NCBI RefSeq assembly: GCF_900186865.1
Contig: NZ_LT906480.1
Span: 1,444,001 to 1,508,000 of the forward strand
Source of the DNA: Stenotrophomonas maltophilia
GTDB taxonomy: Bacteria; Pseudomonadota; Gammaproteobacteria; Xanthomonadales; Xanthomonadaceae
DNA length: 64,000 nucleotides
Direction: 5' to 3'
The position numbers and the translations under genes were made by a program. Positions 7,303 to 16,857 of the stretch are shown here, one piece after another. How positions within the stretch are numbered: the stretch's first letter is position 1; every line of letters starts with the position of its first letter. The notes under the pieces are model-generated. The model saw nothing but the letters and a program-made list of their open reading frames with translations. It was not told the DNA's origin and ran no database searches.

Positions 7303-9609
7303 ATGGACATCTGGAACTGGGTCGAAAAACTGCAGGGTGACCTGCGCCAGGCCGGCCAGGCGCAGAACGCGCACCTGCTGAACCGTCTCGCCGACGAGGT
7401 GAGTGAACTGCAGATCGACCGCGTCGATGCATTGCTGCCCGAAGCGCGTGCGCTGGGCAAGGCGCTGGACAACCCGTGGGTCGACGTCTATGTCGGCCAC
7501 TGGGCGCTGCGCAACCGCGTCGGCAACCGCGTCGAAGGCGAGAGCGCGCTGGGCGAAGCGGTGGCGCTGTTCGAACGTGCGCACCGTGAGGACACGCTGG
7601 AATGCCCGCAGTCGATCTGCGTGACCCAGGATCTGGCTGCCTGCTATGGCAACATCGATGGCCCGGGCTGGGTGCCCGAGCGCATCGAGGTCTGCGATGA
7701 AACACTGGGTCGCATCGACCCGAGCTGGGCGTGTTTCCAGTGCCTGAGCTGCGAGAAGGCCGATGCGCTGCTCGATGACGGTCGTGGCCAGGCGGCGCTG
7801 GATTACCTGCAGGCGCAGGCCGATGCCGTGGAGGCCTGTGGCAAGGAAGTGTTCGACAGCTTCCCGGAGATGCAGATCAAGATCCTGCTGGGAATGGGCC
7901 GTGCCGATGAGGCACTGGCACTGATCGAAAAGCGGGAGGCCGAAGTTGCGGCGTCCGGAGAGTACGAGCCGGCCAACTGCACGGTGCCGCGCCGCCTGTC
8001 CAAGGCCTGGGCGCTGGCCCAGCTGGGCCGCGACGAAGAGGCGCTGCAGCAGCTGGTGCCGTGGGGCGAGCTGACTCCGAACTACTGGCGCCTGTGGGCC
8101 AACACCGCCGCCGCGCTCTGCCAGCGGGATCCTGCGCGCAACACCTGGGATCTGGGCACGCGCTTCAACACGATCATCGAGCACTTTGCCCGGGTCGGAT
8201 CGCATCGCCTGCTGATCGAAGTGGCAGCGCTGAGCCTGGAGCTGGCGCTGCAGCGTGGTACGCGCTGGGTGGCACTGCGGCAGCTGGAACTGGCCCGCAC
8301 GCATCTGGCGCAGCTGCGCCAGGATCGTGGTGCTGCGGCGCTGGTGGCCGGCCTGGCCGCGCGCATCGACGCGTTGCCGGATGTCGCACCGCTGCCGGTG
8401 CCGGCGGGCGAGCTGCTGGCATGGCTGGACGCGCAGGGCGAACAGAGCCAGTCGCGCGATCCCGAGCGCGAAGCGCAGTGGTTGCTGCAGGCGCATGCCG
8501 AGTTGCCCGATGACGAGGCGCTGGCCGAGATGGCGGCCAGCGCACTCAATGCCTGCGGCGCACAGCTCGAGGCGCGCGCGCTGCTGTGGCGGTTCGTACG
8601 CGGCCATGCGCAGCACGATGGTCCCGCGGCCTACACGCTGATGCGCTGGCTGGCCGAGCAGGGCGACGACGATGGCCTGCGCCAGCTGGCCGATCTCTAC
8701 CGTGGCAGCGTGCCGGTGTTCGCGCACTGGTGCGAGGTGCAGCGTGCACGCCGCGTGTCCGACTGGCCGGCGCTGGAGCAGGCGGCCCGATCCCTGCTGG
8801 AGCTGTCTCCGGGTTCGCACGGTGCTCGTGGCACGCTGGCGCGCATGTACATGGAAACCGGCCGCTTCAGCGAAGCACAGGCCTGCTACGCGCAGCTGGT
8901 TGAATTGCTGGAAGAGCCGAATGCCGCGCATTGGGACCACATGAGTGCCGCCAGCGCGGCGCGGGATTGGGACGCCGTGCGTCGCTCGGCGAAGGCGATC
9001 GGCATGGAGCTGTCCAGCCAGGAAGGCGTGGTCGAAGAGCCGTGGGGCTGGGTGATCATCCGCAGCGAAGAGAACGGTGAGCCGATGGAGTACTACGCCC
9101 GTCGCAGCGGACCGGTGACCGCGCGCATCGTCGAGAACGCGCCGTCCAACCGCGCCCAGCAGGTGGGCGACTGGGTGGTGTTCGATGCCGCGCTGGTGCA
9201 TCCGGCACCCGAGGAGGAGGAAGCACGCGAGCATTTCATCCCGACCTATGCGCAGGTGCATGTGCTGGAACGCGGCGGCTACGCCCGCAGCTGGATGATC
9301 GATGGCGCGCACCCGGGCGAAGAGGCCTGGAACGTCTTCGTCGAGGCGGCCGAAGCACAGGGTTGGAAGGTGTGGTCACACAGCCGCCCGGACTACACCG
9401 TCACCGACCCCGATGTGGAAGACGGCACGCTGCCCGGCCTGCTGTTCACCGTGGCCCAGCCGCAGGACCATGCACCGCTGGCGCTGCACCGCTTCCTCCA
9501 GCAGCAGACCGCGACGTGGCCGCATCCGCATTGCTGGCTGCGCCTGGCCGAAGCCTGCAACCAGGATCGCCAGCCGCACCTGGACGTGATCGAGCGTTAC
9601 GGGTTGTAA
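7303..9609 (+). CDS. Large tetratricopeptide-repeat-like protein, partner of the Hsp90-like gene
   Basis: 768 aa, soluble, with no signal peptide. Degenerate helical repeats run through most of it (for example ARALLWRFVRGHA, GARGTLARMYMETGRFSEAQACYAQL), typical of TPR superhelices. The C-terminal ~200 residues change character (GWVIIRSEENGEPMEYYARR, PTYAQVHVLERGGY) and may be a separate beta-rich domain. It is rich in Cys and Trp in places (WACFQCLSCEKADALLDD). TPR proteins are the usual Hsp90 partners, so the two probably work together; that is inference from adjacency. I do not recognise a named family. Confidence 0.75.
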   Translation: MDIWNWVEKLQGDLRQAGQAQNAHLLNRLADEVSELQIDRVDALLPEARALGKALDNPWVDVYVGHWALRNRVGNRVEGESALGEAVALFERAHREDTLECPQSICVTQDLAACYGNIDGPGWVPERIEVCDETLGRIDPSWACFQCLSCEKADALLDDGRGQAALDYLQAQADAVEACGKEVFDSFPEMQIKILLGMGRADEALALIEKREAEVAASGEYEPANCTVPRRLSKAWALAQLGRDEEALQQLVPWGELTPNYWRLWANTAAALCQRDPARNTWDLGTRFNTIIEHFARVGSHRLLIEVAALSLELALQRGTRWVALRQLELARTHLAQLRQDRGAAALVAGLAARIDALPDVAPLPVPAGELLAWLDAQGEQSQSRDPEREAQWLLQAHAELPDDEALAEMAASALNACGAQLEARALLWRFVRGHAQHDGPAAYTLMRWLAEQGDDDGLRQLADLYRGSVPVFAHWCEVQRARRVSDWPALEQAARSLLELSPGSHGARGTLARMYMETGRFSEAQACYAQLVELLEEPNAAHWDHMSAASAARDWDAVRRSAKAIGMELSSQEGVVEEPWGWVIIRSEENGEPMEYYARRSGPVTARIVENAPSNRAQQVGDWVVFDAALVHPAPEEEEAREHFIPTYAQVHVLERGGYARSWMIDGAHPGEEAWNVFVEAAEAQGWKVWSHSRPDYTVTDPDVEDGTLPGLLFTVAQPQDHAPLALHRFLQQQTATWPHPHCWLRLAEACNQDRQPHLDVIERYGL

Positions 9610-9621
9610 GCCGGGTATCGG

Positions 9622-9685
9622 GTAGTGCCGGCCGCTGGCCGGCAGCACCGGGATATCCTGTAGTGCCGGCCAGCGGCCGGCACTC
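9622..9685. repeat. Two SMAG REP elements
   Basis: GTAG-headed palindromes at 9622-9648 (stem GCCGGCCGCTGGCCGGC) and 9660-9685 (GCCGGCCAGCGGCCGGC). They lie between the TPR gene and the small secreted protein and end just upstream of its ribosome binding site. Confidence 0.85.
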
Positions 9686-9701
9686 CCTCAAGGAGAAATA
9701 C

Positions 9702-10166
9702 ATGCGAAAGACAGGGATGCTCGTGATCACCGGGCTGCTGCTGGCCCCCACCGTGCAGGCTGCTCCCGCCTGCCGGGAGCCTGCGGCTGTGGCCCGCGCC
9801 TTCTACGAGGCGACGACTGGCAACGGTGATCTGCTGGATCCGCCGGCCGCGCTGGTCAGCGCGGCCTTCGGCAAGGCGCTGCGTGATGAGCGTGCCTGCC
9901 AGCAGCGCGAGGAGGGCATCTGCACGATCGATTCCGATCCGTGGCTGGATGCGCAGGATGGCGACATCGACAGCCCCGTGCGTTACAGCTGGAAAGAGGC
10001 CTCGGCGACCACCGGCCAGGTAGAAATGCGCTATTTGGTCTGGAAGAAGGCCTACGTGACCCGGTTGCCGATGGTGCGCCAGGGCCAGGGCTGCTGGCAG
10101 GTCGATGACATCCTCACCAACAGCGGCCGTTCGGTGCGGAAGAGCCTGGCGCAGCCGGTGCCCTGA
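9702..10166 (+). CDS. Small secreted protein of unknown function
   Basis: 154 aa. The N-terminus (MRKTGMLVITGLLLAPTVQA followed by AP) is a classical Sec signal peptide with AXA-type cleavage, so the mature protein should be periplasmic. The mature part has an AVARAFYEAT helix, two Cys pairs that could form disulfides (CREP, ACQQ, GICT, GCWQ), and a WQVDDI ending typical of DUF3828-like or NTF2-like periplasmic domains. The start is supported by AGGAGA at 9691-9696. It is probably a single-gene unit, since REP elements precede and follow it. No specific role can be assigned. Confidence 0.75.
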   Translation: MRKTGMLVITGLLLAPTVQAAPACREPAAVARAFYEATTGNGDLLDPPAALVSAAFGKALRDERACQQREEGICTIDSDPWLDAQDGDIDSPVRYSWKEASATTGQVEMRYLVWKKAYVTRLPMVRQGQGCWQVDDILTNSGRSVRKSLAQPVP

Positions 10167-10198
10167 CCGGCGGCAGCATCCACGCAGGGTGCGGTCCA

Positions 10199-10224
10199 GT
10201 TGCCGGCCAGCGGCCGGCACTACC
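10199..10224. repeat. SMAG REP element
   Basis: A palindrome GCCGGCCAGCGGCCGGC ending in CACTAC, the inverted form of the GTAG repeat. A decayed copy (GTGCCGACC, then GGGCGGCAC) may follow at about 10240-10262. Confidence 0.75.
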
Positions 10225-10265
10225 AGGTGATGTTGGGTGGGTGCCGACCGTTGGGCGGCACGCTT

Positions 10266-11060
10266 CTATCGCGTATGCCCGAACACCAGTTCGATCACGA
10301 ACTGGCTGCCGAAGAAGGCCAGCAGCAGCAACAGCATTGCCGCCAGCGTCCAGTGCACCGCCTTCATGCCCCGCCAGCCGTAGCGGCGGCGGCCGATCAG
10401 CAGCACGCCGAACACGATCCAGGACAGCACGCTCAGCACGGTCTTGTGCACCAGCTTCTGTGCCAGCAGGTCGTCGACGAACAGCACGCCGGTGACCAGG
10501 GTCAGGGTCAGCAGCGCGAAGCCGACGGTGATCACCCGGAACAGCAGCGATTCCAGGTCGGCCAGCGGCGGCAGCGCCCGCAGCCAAGGCCGGAACTCGC
10601 GGCGACGCAGTGCGCGTTCCTGCAGCCACAGCATGATTGCCAGCAGCGCGGCGATGCTCAGCGTGGCGTAGGCCAGCAGCGCCAGCCAGGCGTGGCTGGC
10701 CAGGCGCCAGCCCAGTACTTTGCTCGGTTCGTGGCCGTAGCCGTGGTAGGCCAGCAGCAGCACGGCAGCCAGCGGGAACACCACCACGCCCAGCGCCGAC
10801 ATCCGCCCGCGCGCGCCGACCAGCGAGGTCAGCCAGGCCACGCCCAGGCCGACCAGCGACAGCGCGGCGAAAAAGTGCATGTCCGGCCCGCCGTTGGTGC
10901 GCATCGCCACCATCACGTGGTAGCTGCCATGCAGCAGCATCGCCGGCAGGGCCGGCCACAGCCAGGTGGGCGAGCCGGTGGTTTCATCGCGGCCGAGCGC
11001 GCGCACCAGCAGGGCACTGGCAGCCAGGTAGAGCAGGACGGCGATGAGAACGATTGTCAT
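10266..11060 (-). CDS. CcsA/YpjD-like inner-membrane protein (cytochrome c assembly family)
   Basis: 264 aa and almost wholly hydrophobic, with about eight membrane segments. It matches the CcsA/HemX-like YpjD family usually found next to ffh, as here. Family landmarks are a His in the first third (LLHGSYHVMVA), GWRLASHAWLALLAYA, and LVHKTVLSVLSWIVFG near the C-terminus; conserved His residues are thought to contact haem. The ATG at 11060 is preferred to an upstream one because it opens directly into the first membrane helix. It is divergent from ffh. True cytochrome c maturation activity is unproven for this branch. Confidence 0.85.
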   Translation of the reverse strand: MTIVLIAVLLYLAASALLVRALGRDETTGSPTWLWPALPAMLLHGSYHVMVAMRTNGGPDMHFFAALSLVGLGVAWLTSLVGARGRMSALGVVVFPLAAVLLLAYHGYGHEPSKVLGWRLASHAWLALLAYATLSIAALLAIMLWLQERALRRREFRPWLRALPPLADLESLLFRVITVGFALLTLTLVTGVLFVDDLLAQKLVHKTVLSVLSWIVFGVLLIGRRRYGWRGMKAVHWTLAAMLLLLLAFFGSQFVIELVFGHTR

Positions 11061-11135
11061 CGTTGCAGTTTCGCACACCCCTGCGGTGGTGGCGACGGCC
11101 CCGTGGCCGCAGTCCGGGGAGACAGCCGGACCCGT

Positions 11136-11141
11136 TATACT
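11136..11141 (+). promoter_or_regulatory. Probable -10 box for ffh
   Basis: TATACT lies 41 bp upstream of the ffh start in the divergent intergenic region. No good -35 box is visible 17 bp upstream, so this is tentative. Confidence 0.4.
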
Positions 11142-11182
11142 GTCTGCCTTATTGTCCCCCGCTTTCAGACAGGTTGCGCCGC

Positions 11183-12559
11183 ATGTTCGAGTCCCTGACC
11201 CAGCGCCTTTCCGGCACCATCGAGCGCCTGCGTGGCCGTGGCCGCCTGACCGAGGAGAACATCCGCGAGGCGACCCGCGAAGTGCGCATCGCGCTGCTCG
11301 AAGCCGACGTTGCGCTGCCGGTGGTGCAGGCCCTGATCGAGCGCATCAAGGTACGAGCGGTCGGCCAGGAAGTGCTGAAGTCGCTGACCCCGGGCCAGGC
11401 GCTGATCAAGGTCGTGCGCGACGAGCTGACCGCGGTGATGGGCGCCGAAGCCAGCGACCTGAACCTCAATGTGCCCGCGCCGGCCATCATCCTGATGGCG
11501 GGCCTGCAGGGCGCCGGCAAGACCACCACGGTGGGCAAGCTGGCCAAGCACCTGAAGGAAAAGCGCAAGAAGAAGGTGATGGTGGTCTCGGCCGACGTCT
11601 ACCGTCCGGCCGCGATCGAGCAGCTGAAGACCCTGGCCGAGCAGGTCGGCGTGCTGTTCTTCCCGTCCAGTGCCGACCAGAAGCCGGAAGCCATCGTCCG
11701 TGCCGCCATCGACGACGCGCGCAAGTCGTTCGTCGACGTGCTGCTGGTCGATACCGCCGGCCGCCTGGCCATCGACGAAGCGATGATGGCCGAGATCAAG
11801 GCCCTGCACGCTGCGGTGAACCCGGCCGAAACCCTGTTCGTGGTCGACGCCATGACCGGCCAGGACGCGGCCAACACCGCCAAGGCCTTCGGCGACGCCC
11901 TGCCGCTGACCGGTGTGGTGCTGACCAAGACCGACGGTGACGCCCGTGGCGGTGCCGCGCTGAGCGTGCGCTACATCACCGGCAAGCCGATCAAGTTCGT
12001 CGGCGTCAGCGAAAAGCCGGAAGGCCTGGACGTGTTCCACCCGGACCGTATCGCCAGCCGCATCCTCGACATGGGCGACGTGCTGTCGCTGGTCGAGCAG
12101 GTCGAGCAGCAGGTCGACAAGGACAAGGCGGCCAAGCTGGCCGAGAAGGTCGCCAAGGGCAAGAAGTTCGACCTGAACGACATGCGTGACCAGCTCGAGC
12201 AGATGCAGAACATGGGCGGCATCGGCGGCCTGATGGACAAGCTGCCGGGCCTGGGCAACATCCCCGACCATCTGAAGCAGCAGGTCAGCCAGGGCAAGGA
12301 AGTGCCGCGCATGATCGCCATCATCAGCTCGATGACCAAGAAGGAACGGCGCAACCCGAACCTGCTGAACGGCTCGCGCCGCGCGCGCATCGCCAAGGGC
12401 TCGGGCGTGACGCCGGCTGACGTCAACAAGCTGATGAAGCAGTACATGCAGATGGAAAAGATGATGAGCAAGATGGCCGGCGGCGGCATGAAGGGCATGC
12501 TGCGCAGCATGAAGGGCATGATGGGCGCCATGGGCGGCCGCGGCATGCCGTTCCGTTGA
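11183..12559 (+). CDS. ffh: Signal recognition particle GTPase Ffh
   Basis: 458 aa. Ffh binds 4.5S RNA and nascent membrane-protein signal sequences and docks with FtsY. The N domain (residues 1-90) is helical. The NG GTPase motifs are intact: GLQGAGKTTT, DTAGR, TKTDGDARGG and a GQDAANTAKAF box. The C-terminal M domain is rich in Met (YMQMEKMMSKMAGGGMKG), as needed for signal-peptide binding. The ATG at 11183 gives the standard N-terminus (MFESLTQRLS); the longer frame upstream is not protein-like. Confidence 0.98.
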   Translation: MFESLTQRLSGTIERLRGRGRLTEENIREATREVRIALLEADVALPVVQALIERIKVRAVGQEVLKSLTPGQALIKVVRDELTAVMGAEASDLNLNVPAPAIILMAGLQGAGKTTTVGKLAKHLKEKRKKKVMVVSADVYRPAAIEQLKTLAEQVGVLFFPSSADQKPEAIVRAAIDDARKSFVDVLLVDTAGRLAIDEAMMAEIKALHAAVNPAETLFVVDAMTGQDAANTAKAFGDALPLTGVVLTKTDGDARGGAALSVRYITGKPIKFVGVSEKPEGLDVFHPDRIASRILDMGDVLSLVEQVEQQVDKDKAAKLAEKVAKGKKFDLNDMRDQLEQMQNMGGIGGLMDKLPGLGNIPDHLKQQVSQGKEVPRMIAIISSMTKKERRNPNLLNGSRRARIAKGSGVTPADVNKLMKQYMQMEKMMSKMAGGGMKGMLRSMKGMMGAMGGRGMPFR

Positions 12560-12650
12560 TGCAGCGACGGGGCCGGCGCGCATTGCGACGCGGCCCCGGT
12601 CACAATGACTGGCGTATGCTGGATGGCGACTTCTCCAACAGGTATGTCGC

Positions 12651-13727
12651 GTGAATGCATCGCCGATTCTTGAACGCGCCGACACCTTCTGTCGGCGTTT
12701 TTCATTGCAGCTTCCGATCCTGCTGGCACCGATGGCCGGTGCCTGCCCGGTGCCGCTGTCGGCCGCGCTGGCCAATGCCGGCAGCATGGGCGCGATGGGT
12801 GCGGTGCTGTCGCCGGCCGCCGATATCGGCCGCTGGATGGATGACTTCCGCGCCGCTTCCAATGGCCCGGCGCAGGTGAACCTGTGGGTGCCGGATCCGG
12901 TGCCGACCCGTGACGTTGCCGCCGAGGCTGCCAGCCGCGCCTTCCTGACGCAGTGGGGCCCGGACGTGCCGGCCAGCGCCGCCGATGCCACGCCCGCCGA
13001 CTTCGAAGAACAGTTCGCCGCACTGCTGGCCGCACGCCCGGCGGTGGCCTCGACCATCATGGGTGTGTTGCTGCCGCGCCACGTGCAGCAGTTGAAGGAT
13101 GCCGGCATTGCCTGGATCGCCTGCGCGACCACCTTGTCCGAAGCGCGTGCAGCACAGGACGCCGGTGCCGATGCGGTGGTGGCGCAGGGCATGGAAGCGG
13201 GCGGCCATCGCGGTGCGTTCGATCCGGCGATGGCCGAGCGCCAGCTGGTCGGCCTGTTCGCGCTGCTGCCGCGCCTGGCCGATCACCTGCAGATCCCGGT
13301 GATTGCCGCCGGCGGTATCGCCGATGGCCGCGGTATCGCCGCCGCGCTCACGTTGGGGGCCAGCGCGGTGCAGATCGGCACCGCGTTCCTGCGCACGCCC
13401 GAAGCAGCGATCGCCTCGGCATGGGCCGATGGGCTGGCCGCCAGCGAACCGGAAGACACCTGGCCGACCCGCGCCTTCAGCGGCCGCCTGGGCCGCGGCC
13501 TGGCGACCGCCTATGTGCGCGCCGCTGCCGCAGAAGGCGCCCCGGCGCCACGCCCGTACCCGGTGCAGCGCGGGCTGACCGCGCCGATGCGCAAGCAGGC
13601 CGCGCAGGAAAACCGCCTGGCGGCGATGCAGGCCTGGGCCGGGCAGTCGGCGTGGATGGCGCCGGCACAGCCGGCCGCCGACGTGCTGCGCGGCATGTGG
13701 AGCCAGGCGCAGGCGCTGCTGCGATGA
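12651..13727 (+). CDS. Nitronate monooxygenase (2-nitropropane dioxygenase family)
   Basis: 358 aa TIM-barrel flavoprotein. Nitronate monooxygenases use FMN and O2 to oxidise alkyl nitronates such as propionate-3-nitronate. Family motifs seen are [17 protein letters not shown] at the N-terminus, [15 protein letters not shown] (FMN-binding and catalytic His region) and [17 protein letters not shown] with [12 protein letters not shown] for the phosphate-binding loop. The start is GTG (12651), in frame with the conserved N-terminus. Its stop overlaps the aminotransferase start as ATGA at 13724-13727, so the two are coupled. Confidence 0.88.
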   Translation: MNASPILERADTFCRRFSLQLPILLAPMAGACPVPLSAALANAGSMGAMGAVLSPAADIGRWMDDFRAASNGPAQVNLWVPDPVPTRDVAAEAASRAFLTQWGPDVPASAADATPADFEEQFAALLAARPAVASTIMGVLLPRHVQQLKDAGIAWIACATTLSEARAAQDAGADAVVAQGMEAGGHRGAFDPAMAERQLVGLFALLPRLADHLQIPVIAAGGIADGRGIAAALTLGASAVQIGTAFLRTPEAAIASAWADGLAASEPEDTWPTRAFSGRLGRGLATAYVRAAAAEGAPAPRPYPVQRGLTAPMRKQAAQENRLAAMQAWAGQSAWMAPAQPAADVLRGMWSQAQALLR

Positions 13728-14536
13728 CGGTGACCTGCAACGGCCTGCCGGCACAGGTCGAGGATCTGCTGCCGGCGCTGGTCAACTACGGCCATTTCAC
13801 CTCGCTGCAGGTGCGCGACCACGCGGTGCAGGGACTGGACCTGCATCTGGCGCGGCTGTCACAGGCGACGCGTGAACTGTTCGGCAGCGAGCTGGATACG
13901 GTGCAGGTGCAGACCTGGATGGCACAGGCCCTGCAACAGGCCGGCCTGGCCGATGCCTCGCTGCGGGTGACGGTGTACTCGCGCCGGTTCGATTTCCGCA
14001 ACCCGCTGGCGGCGGTGCCGGTGGACGTGCTGGTGGCAGTATCAGCGCCGGTGGCCCTGGTCGCGCCCAAGCGCGTGCGCAGCGTGGTCTGGCAGCGCGA
14101 AATGCCGCAGATCAAGCACGTGGGCACGTTTGGCCTGTTCGCCGAGCGCCGCGCGGCGATGGCCGAAGGATTCGACGATGTGCTGTTCGTGACCGCTGAT
14201 GGCGACGTGAGTGAAGGCAGCACCTGGAACCTGGCCGTGCACGATGGTGAACGGCTGCTCTGGCCGCAGGCGCCGGCCCTGCGCGGTACGGCCGAAGCGC
14301 TGCTGAAGCGGCATTGGCCCGATGCGCAGTTGACGCGGCCGTTGGCGCTGGCTGAACTGGGCAGTGTGAAGGCCGCTGTTGCCTGCAACGCCAGCGGCCT
14401 GTGGGCGCTGGAGGCCATCGACGGGCATCTCCTGCCAAGCTCGCAGGCGCTGGCTGAACAGGGCAGGGCGGTGCTGGCGGCGGTGGCTTGGCAGGGGCTG
14501 GGGTCAGATCCCTTTTGCGCCGCAAAAGGGATCTGA
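13724..14536 (+). CDS. Class IV aminotransferase (aminodeoxychorismate lyase-like)
   Basis: 270 aa, PLP fold type IV (BCAT/DAAT/PabC group). The likely PLP lysine is in [28 protein letters not shown] matches the family DG.V.EGS..N segment, and VACNASGL corresponds to a substrate or PLP-phosphate loop. In PabC enzymes this fold makes p-aminobenzoate for folate, but the sequence is not specific enough to name it pabC. The last ~12 codons and the TGA stop are read from a GGGGTCAGATCCC palindrome (14500-14540), so the natural C-terminus may have been extended or replaced by the repeat. Confidence 0.78.
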   Translation: MTVTCNGLPAQVEDLLPALVNYGHFTSLQVRDHAVQGLDLHLARLSQATRELFGSELDTVQVQTWMAQALQQAGLADASLRVTVYSRRFDFRNPLAAVPVDVLVAVSAPVALVAPKRVRSVVWQREMPQIKHVGTFGLFAERRAAMAEGFDDVLFVTADGDVSEGSTWNLAVHDGERLLWPQAPALRGTAEALLKRHWPDAQLTRPLALAELGSVKAAVACNASGLWALEAIDGHLLPSSQALAEQGRAVLAAVAWQGLGSDPFCAAKGI

Positions 14537-14540
14537 CCCC
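14500..14540. repeat. GGGGTCAGATCCC palindromic repeat
   Basis: A near-perfect palindrome: GGGGTCAGATCCCTTTTGC, two bases, then its complement ending GGGATCTGACCCC. It is the same family as the palindromes at 1362-1400 and 1523-1561. It overlaps the 3' end of the aminotransferase gene and could also act as a terminator before the rpsP promoter. Confidence 0.85.
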
Positions 14541-14557
14541 AAGCGAACCCCCCGGGG

Positions 14558-14586
14558 TTGGCTCGGCCGGGCTCTGCCGCTATAAT
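14558..14586 (+). promoter_or_regulatory. Sigma-70 promoter of the rpsP operon
   Basis: A -35 box TTGGCT (14558-14563), a 17-bp spacer and a perfect TATAAT -10 box (14581-14586) lie 48 bp upstream of the rpsP start. It is the cleanest housekeeping promoter in the window, as expected for a ribosomal-protein operon. Confidence 0.85.
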
Positions 14587-14634
14587 CGCCCGCTTACCTC
14601 GCCATCCTGGCGACTGGGCAATAGGAAAAACACC

Positions 14635-14895
14635 ATGGTCAAGATTCGACTGACCCGCGGCGGCGCCAAGAAGCGTCCGTTCTACCACATCATCGTCACC
14701 GACGTGCGCAGTGCGCGCGACGGCCGCAACATCGAGCGCGTTGGTTTCTACAACCCGGTCGCCCAGGGCGGCGAGAAGCGCATCGAGCTGGACCTGGCCC
14801 GCGTTGACCATTGGGTCAAGAACGGCGCCCAGCCGACCGACAAGGTCCGCAACCTGATCAAGGAAGCGACCAAGTCCCAGGCCGCTGCGGCCTGA
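14635..14895 (+). CDS. rpsP: 30S ribosomal protein S16
   Basis: 86 aa, normal length. The N-terminus [20 protein letters not shown] and the RVGFYNP motif are diagnostic for bS16, which binds 16S rRNA early in 30S assembly. It is first in the conserved rpsP-rimM-trmD-rplS operon. A UUCG-capped hairpin lies between it and rimM. Confidence 0.98.
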   Translation: MVKIRLTRGGAKKRPFYHIIVTDVRSARDGRNIERVGFYNPVAQGGEKRIELDLARVDHWVKNGAQPTDKVRNLIKEATKSQAAAA

Positions 14896-14902
14896 TCCTG
14901 AC

Positions 14903-14924
14903 GGGCCACGCTTCGGCGTGGCCC
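14903..14924 (+). terminator. Stem-loop between rpsP and rimM
   Basis: GGGCCACG, a CTTCGG-type loop, then CGTGGCCC forms a strong hairpin without a full T tract. It may attenuate or process the transcript so that S16 is made in excess of RimM and TrmD, as known in E. coli. That role is inferred. Confidence 0.55.
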
Positions 14925-14939
14925 TCTTGGTTGAAGCAG

Positions 14940-15452
14940 ATGAAAGATATCGAGCGCCGCATCCTGCTGGGCAGGGTTGTCGGCGCTTTTGGTGTGCGCG
15001 GCGAGATCAAGCTCGAGTCCTGGACCGAGCCACGTTCCGCCATTTTCCGTTACCAGCCGTGGATCGTGCGCAGCCCGTCCGGCGTGGAAACCACGATTGA
15101 AGGTGTGCGTGGCCGCGACAGTGGCAAGCACCTGGTCGCCCGGTTCCCCGGCGTCGAGGACCGCGATACCGTCGAAGCGATGCGCGGCACCGAGATCTAC
15201 GTGGCCCGCAGTGCCCTGCCACCGCCGAAGCCCGATGAGTATTACTGGGTGGACCTGGAAGGCCTGGACGTGAAGACCACCGAGGGCGTTGCCCTGGGCC
15301 AGGTCTCGCACCTGTTCAGCACCGGCGCCAACGATGTGGTGGTGGTCCGGGGTGACCGCGAGCGGATGATCCCGTTCGTGCAGCCGGACTTCGTCAAGTC
15401 GGTCGACTTCGAGGCCAACCTGGTCGTGGTCGACTGGGATCCCGAGTTCTGA
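14940..15452 (+). CDS. rimM: Ribosome maturation factor RimM
   Basis: 170 aa. RimM binds S19 in the 30S head and aids late 16S rRNA maturation. The N-terminal barrel opens with [17 protein letters not shown]. The PRC-barrel C-domain carries [11 protein letters not shown] and the closing [23 protein letters not shown] motifs. It sits between rpsP and trmD in the usual order, with a 44-bp gap upstream and 8 bp to the trmD ATG. Confidence 0.97.
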   Translation: MKDIERRILLGRVVGAFGVRGEIKLESWTEPRSAIFRYQPWIVRSPSGVETTIEGVRGRDSGKHLVARFPGVEDRDTVEAMRGTEIYVARSALPPPKPDEYYWVDLEGLDVKTTEGVALGQVSHLFSTGANDVVVVRGDRERMIPFVQPDFVKSVDFEANLVVVDWDPEF

Positions 15453-15460
15453 GTGTGAGC

Positions 15461-16219
15461 ATGCGTTTCGACGTCATCACCCTGTTCCCCGAGTTCCTCG
15501 CCCAGTCCGCCGGACTGGGCGTGGTCGGGCGCGCGCAGGAGAAGGGGTTGTTCAGCCTGCATGGCTGGAATCCCCGTGATTACGCCGAAGGCAACTACCG
15601 CCGGGTGGACGACCGTCCATTCGGTGGCGGCCCGGGCATGGTGATGCTGATCGAGCCGTTGCAGGCCTGCCTGCAGGCGATCCGCGATGCTGATCCGACC
15701 CCGGCGCGGGTGATCTACCTCAGCCCGCAGGGGGCGCCGTTGACCCAGGCCAAGGTGCGGGAACTGGCGGCATTGCCGCGCATGGTTCTGCTCTGTGGCC
15801 GCTACGAGGGCATCGACGAGCGTTTCCTGGAAGCCAATGTCGACGAGGAAATCTCCCTCGGCGACTACGTGCTGTCGGGTGGCGAGCTGGGTGCCGCGGT
15901 CATCATCGACGCCGTGGCCCGCCTGCAGGACGGGGCCCTGAATGACGCTGAATCAGCGGCCCAGGACAGCTTCGAAGGTGATCTGGGCCTGCTCGACTGT
16001 CCGCACTACAGCCAGCCGGCCCAGCACCCTCTGGGCGACGTGCCGGACGTGCTGCGCTCAGGCAACCATGCGGCCATCGCCGCGTGGCGCCGCCAGCAGT
16101 CGCTGGTCCGTACCGCCCAGCGGCGCCCGGACCTGCTGGATGAACAGGCGCTGGGCAAGGCCGACCGCACGCTGCTGGAACAGGGCCGTCAGGCCCAGAA
16201 GCAGAAGGCCGACCCCTAG
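15461..16219 (+). CDS. trmD: tRNA (guanine-37-N1)-methyltransferase
   Basis: 252 aa from the ATG at 15461; an in-frame GTG at 15455 is possible, but the family normally begins [11 protein letters not shown] as here. TrmD methylates G37 next to the anticodon using S-adenosylmethionine bound in a SPOUT trefoil knot, which prevents +1 frameshifting. Motifs: [45 protein letters not shown]. The C-terminal helical domain is intact ([15 protein letters not shown]). Confidence 0.97.
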   Translation: MRFDVITLFPEFLAQSAGLGVVGRAQEKGLFSLHGWNPRDYAEGNYRRVDDRPFGGGPGMVMLIEPLQACLQAIRDADPTPARVIYLSPQGAPLTQAKVRELAALPRMVLLCGRYEGIDERFLEANVDEEISLGDYVLSGGELGAAVIIDAVARLQDGALNDAESAAQDSFEGDLGLLDCPHYSQPAQHPLGDVPDVLRSGNHAAIAAWRRQQSLVRTAQRRPDLLDEQALGKADRTLLEQGRQAQKQKADP

Positions 16220-16373
16220 CGCAGGGCCGGCTTTATCGGCTATCATGGCCAATTACCGCCAGCCCAGGCCGGCGCGCGCAGTACCCACAACAAACGTGCA
16301 GCACAGTCCGGTGACTGCATGAGCCCACGTTGTCTACATGACACGCCCACCCGAACAAGAATCGGTGTAACCC

Positions 16374-16775
16374 ATGAGCAAGCTGAACAAGTCCATCGTC
16401 GCGGAATTTGAATCCGCCCAGATCACCCGTGAACTGCCGAAGTTCAGCCAGGGCGACACCGTTGTCGTCAACGTGAAGGTGAAGGAAGGCAGCCGCGAGC
16501 GCGTGCAGGCCTACGAAGGCGTCGTCATCGCCACCAAGAACGCCGGCCTGAACTCCTCGTTCACCGTGCGCAAGATCTCGCACGGCTACGGCGTCGAGCG
16601 CGTGTTCCAGACCCACAGCGCCATCATCGACTCGGTCGAAGTGAAGCGTCGTGGTAAGGTCCGCGCCGGCAAGCTGTACTACCTGCGTGGCCTGGAAGGC
16701 AAGGCTGCCCGCATCAAGGAAGACCTGGCTGCCGCTGCTGCCGCCAAGGCTGCCCGTCTGGCCGAAAAGGCCTGA
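16374..16775 (+). CDS. rplS: 50S ribosomal protein L19
   Basis: 133 aa. bL19 sits at the subunit interface of the ribosome. Motifs [32 protein letters not shown] and [15 protein letters not shown] are diagnostic. The Ala/Lys-rich tail ([15 protein letters not shown]) is typical of Xanthomonadaceae versions. It is the last gene of the operon, preceded by a 154-bp gap and followed by a terminator. Confidence 0.98.
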   Translation: MSKLNKSIVAEFESAQITRELPKFSQGDTVVVNVKVKEGSRERVQAYEGVVIATKNAGLNSSFTVRKISHGYGVERVFQTHSAIIDSVEVKRRGKVRAGKLYYLRGLEGKAARIKEDLAAAAAAKAARLAEKA

Positions 16776-16800
16776 TAAACAACTTCGGTTGTTGCCGCGA

Positions 16801-16823
16801 CGGCCACCTTCGGGTGGCCGTTT
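16801..16823 (+). terminator. Terminator after rplS
   Basis: CGGCCACC, TTCG loop, GGTGGCCG, then TTTGCGTTT. This is a compact GC hairpin with a T-rich tail, 25 bp past the rplS stop. Confidence 0.8.
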
Positions 16824-16857
16824 GCGTTTCCGGCATCGCATCGGCCACGATCAGGTG

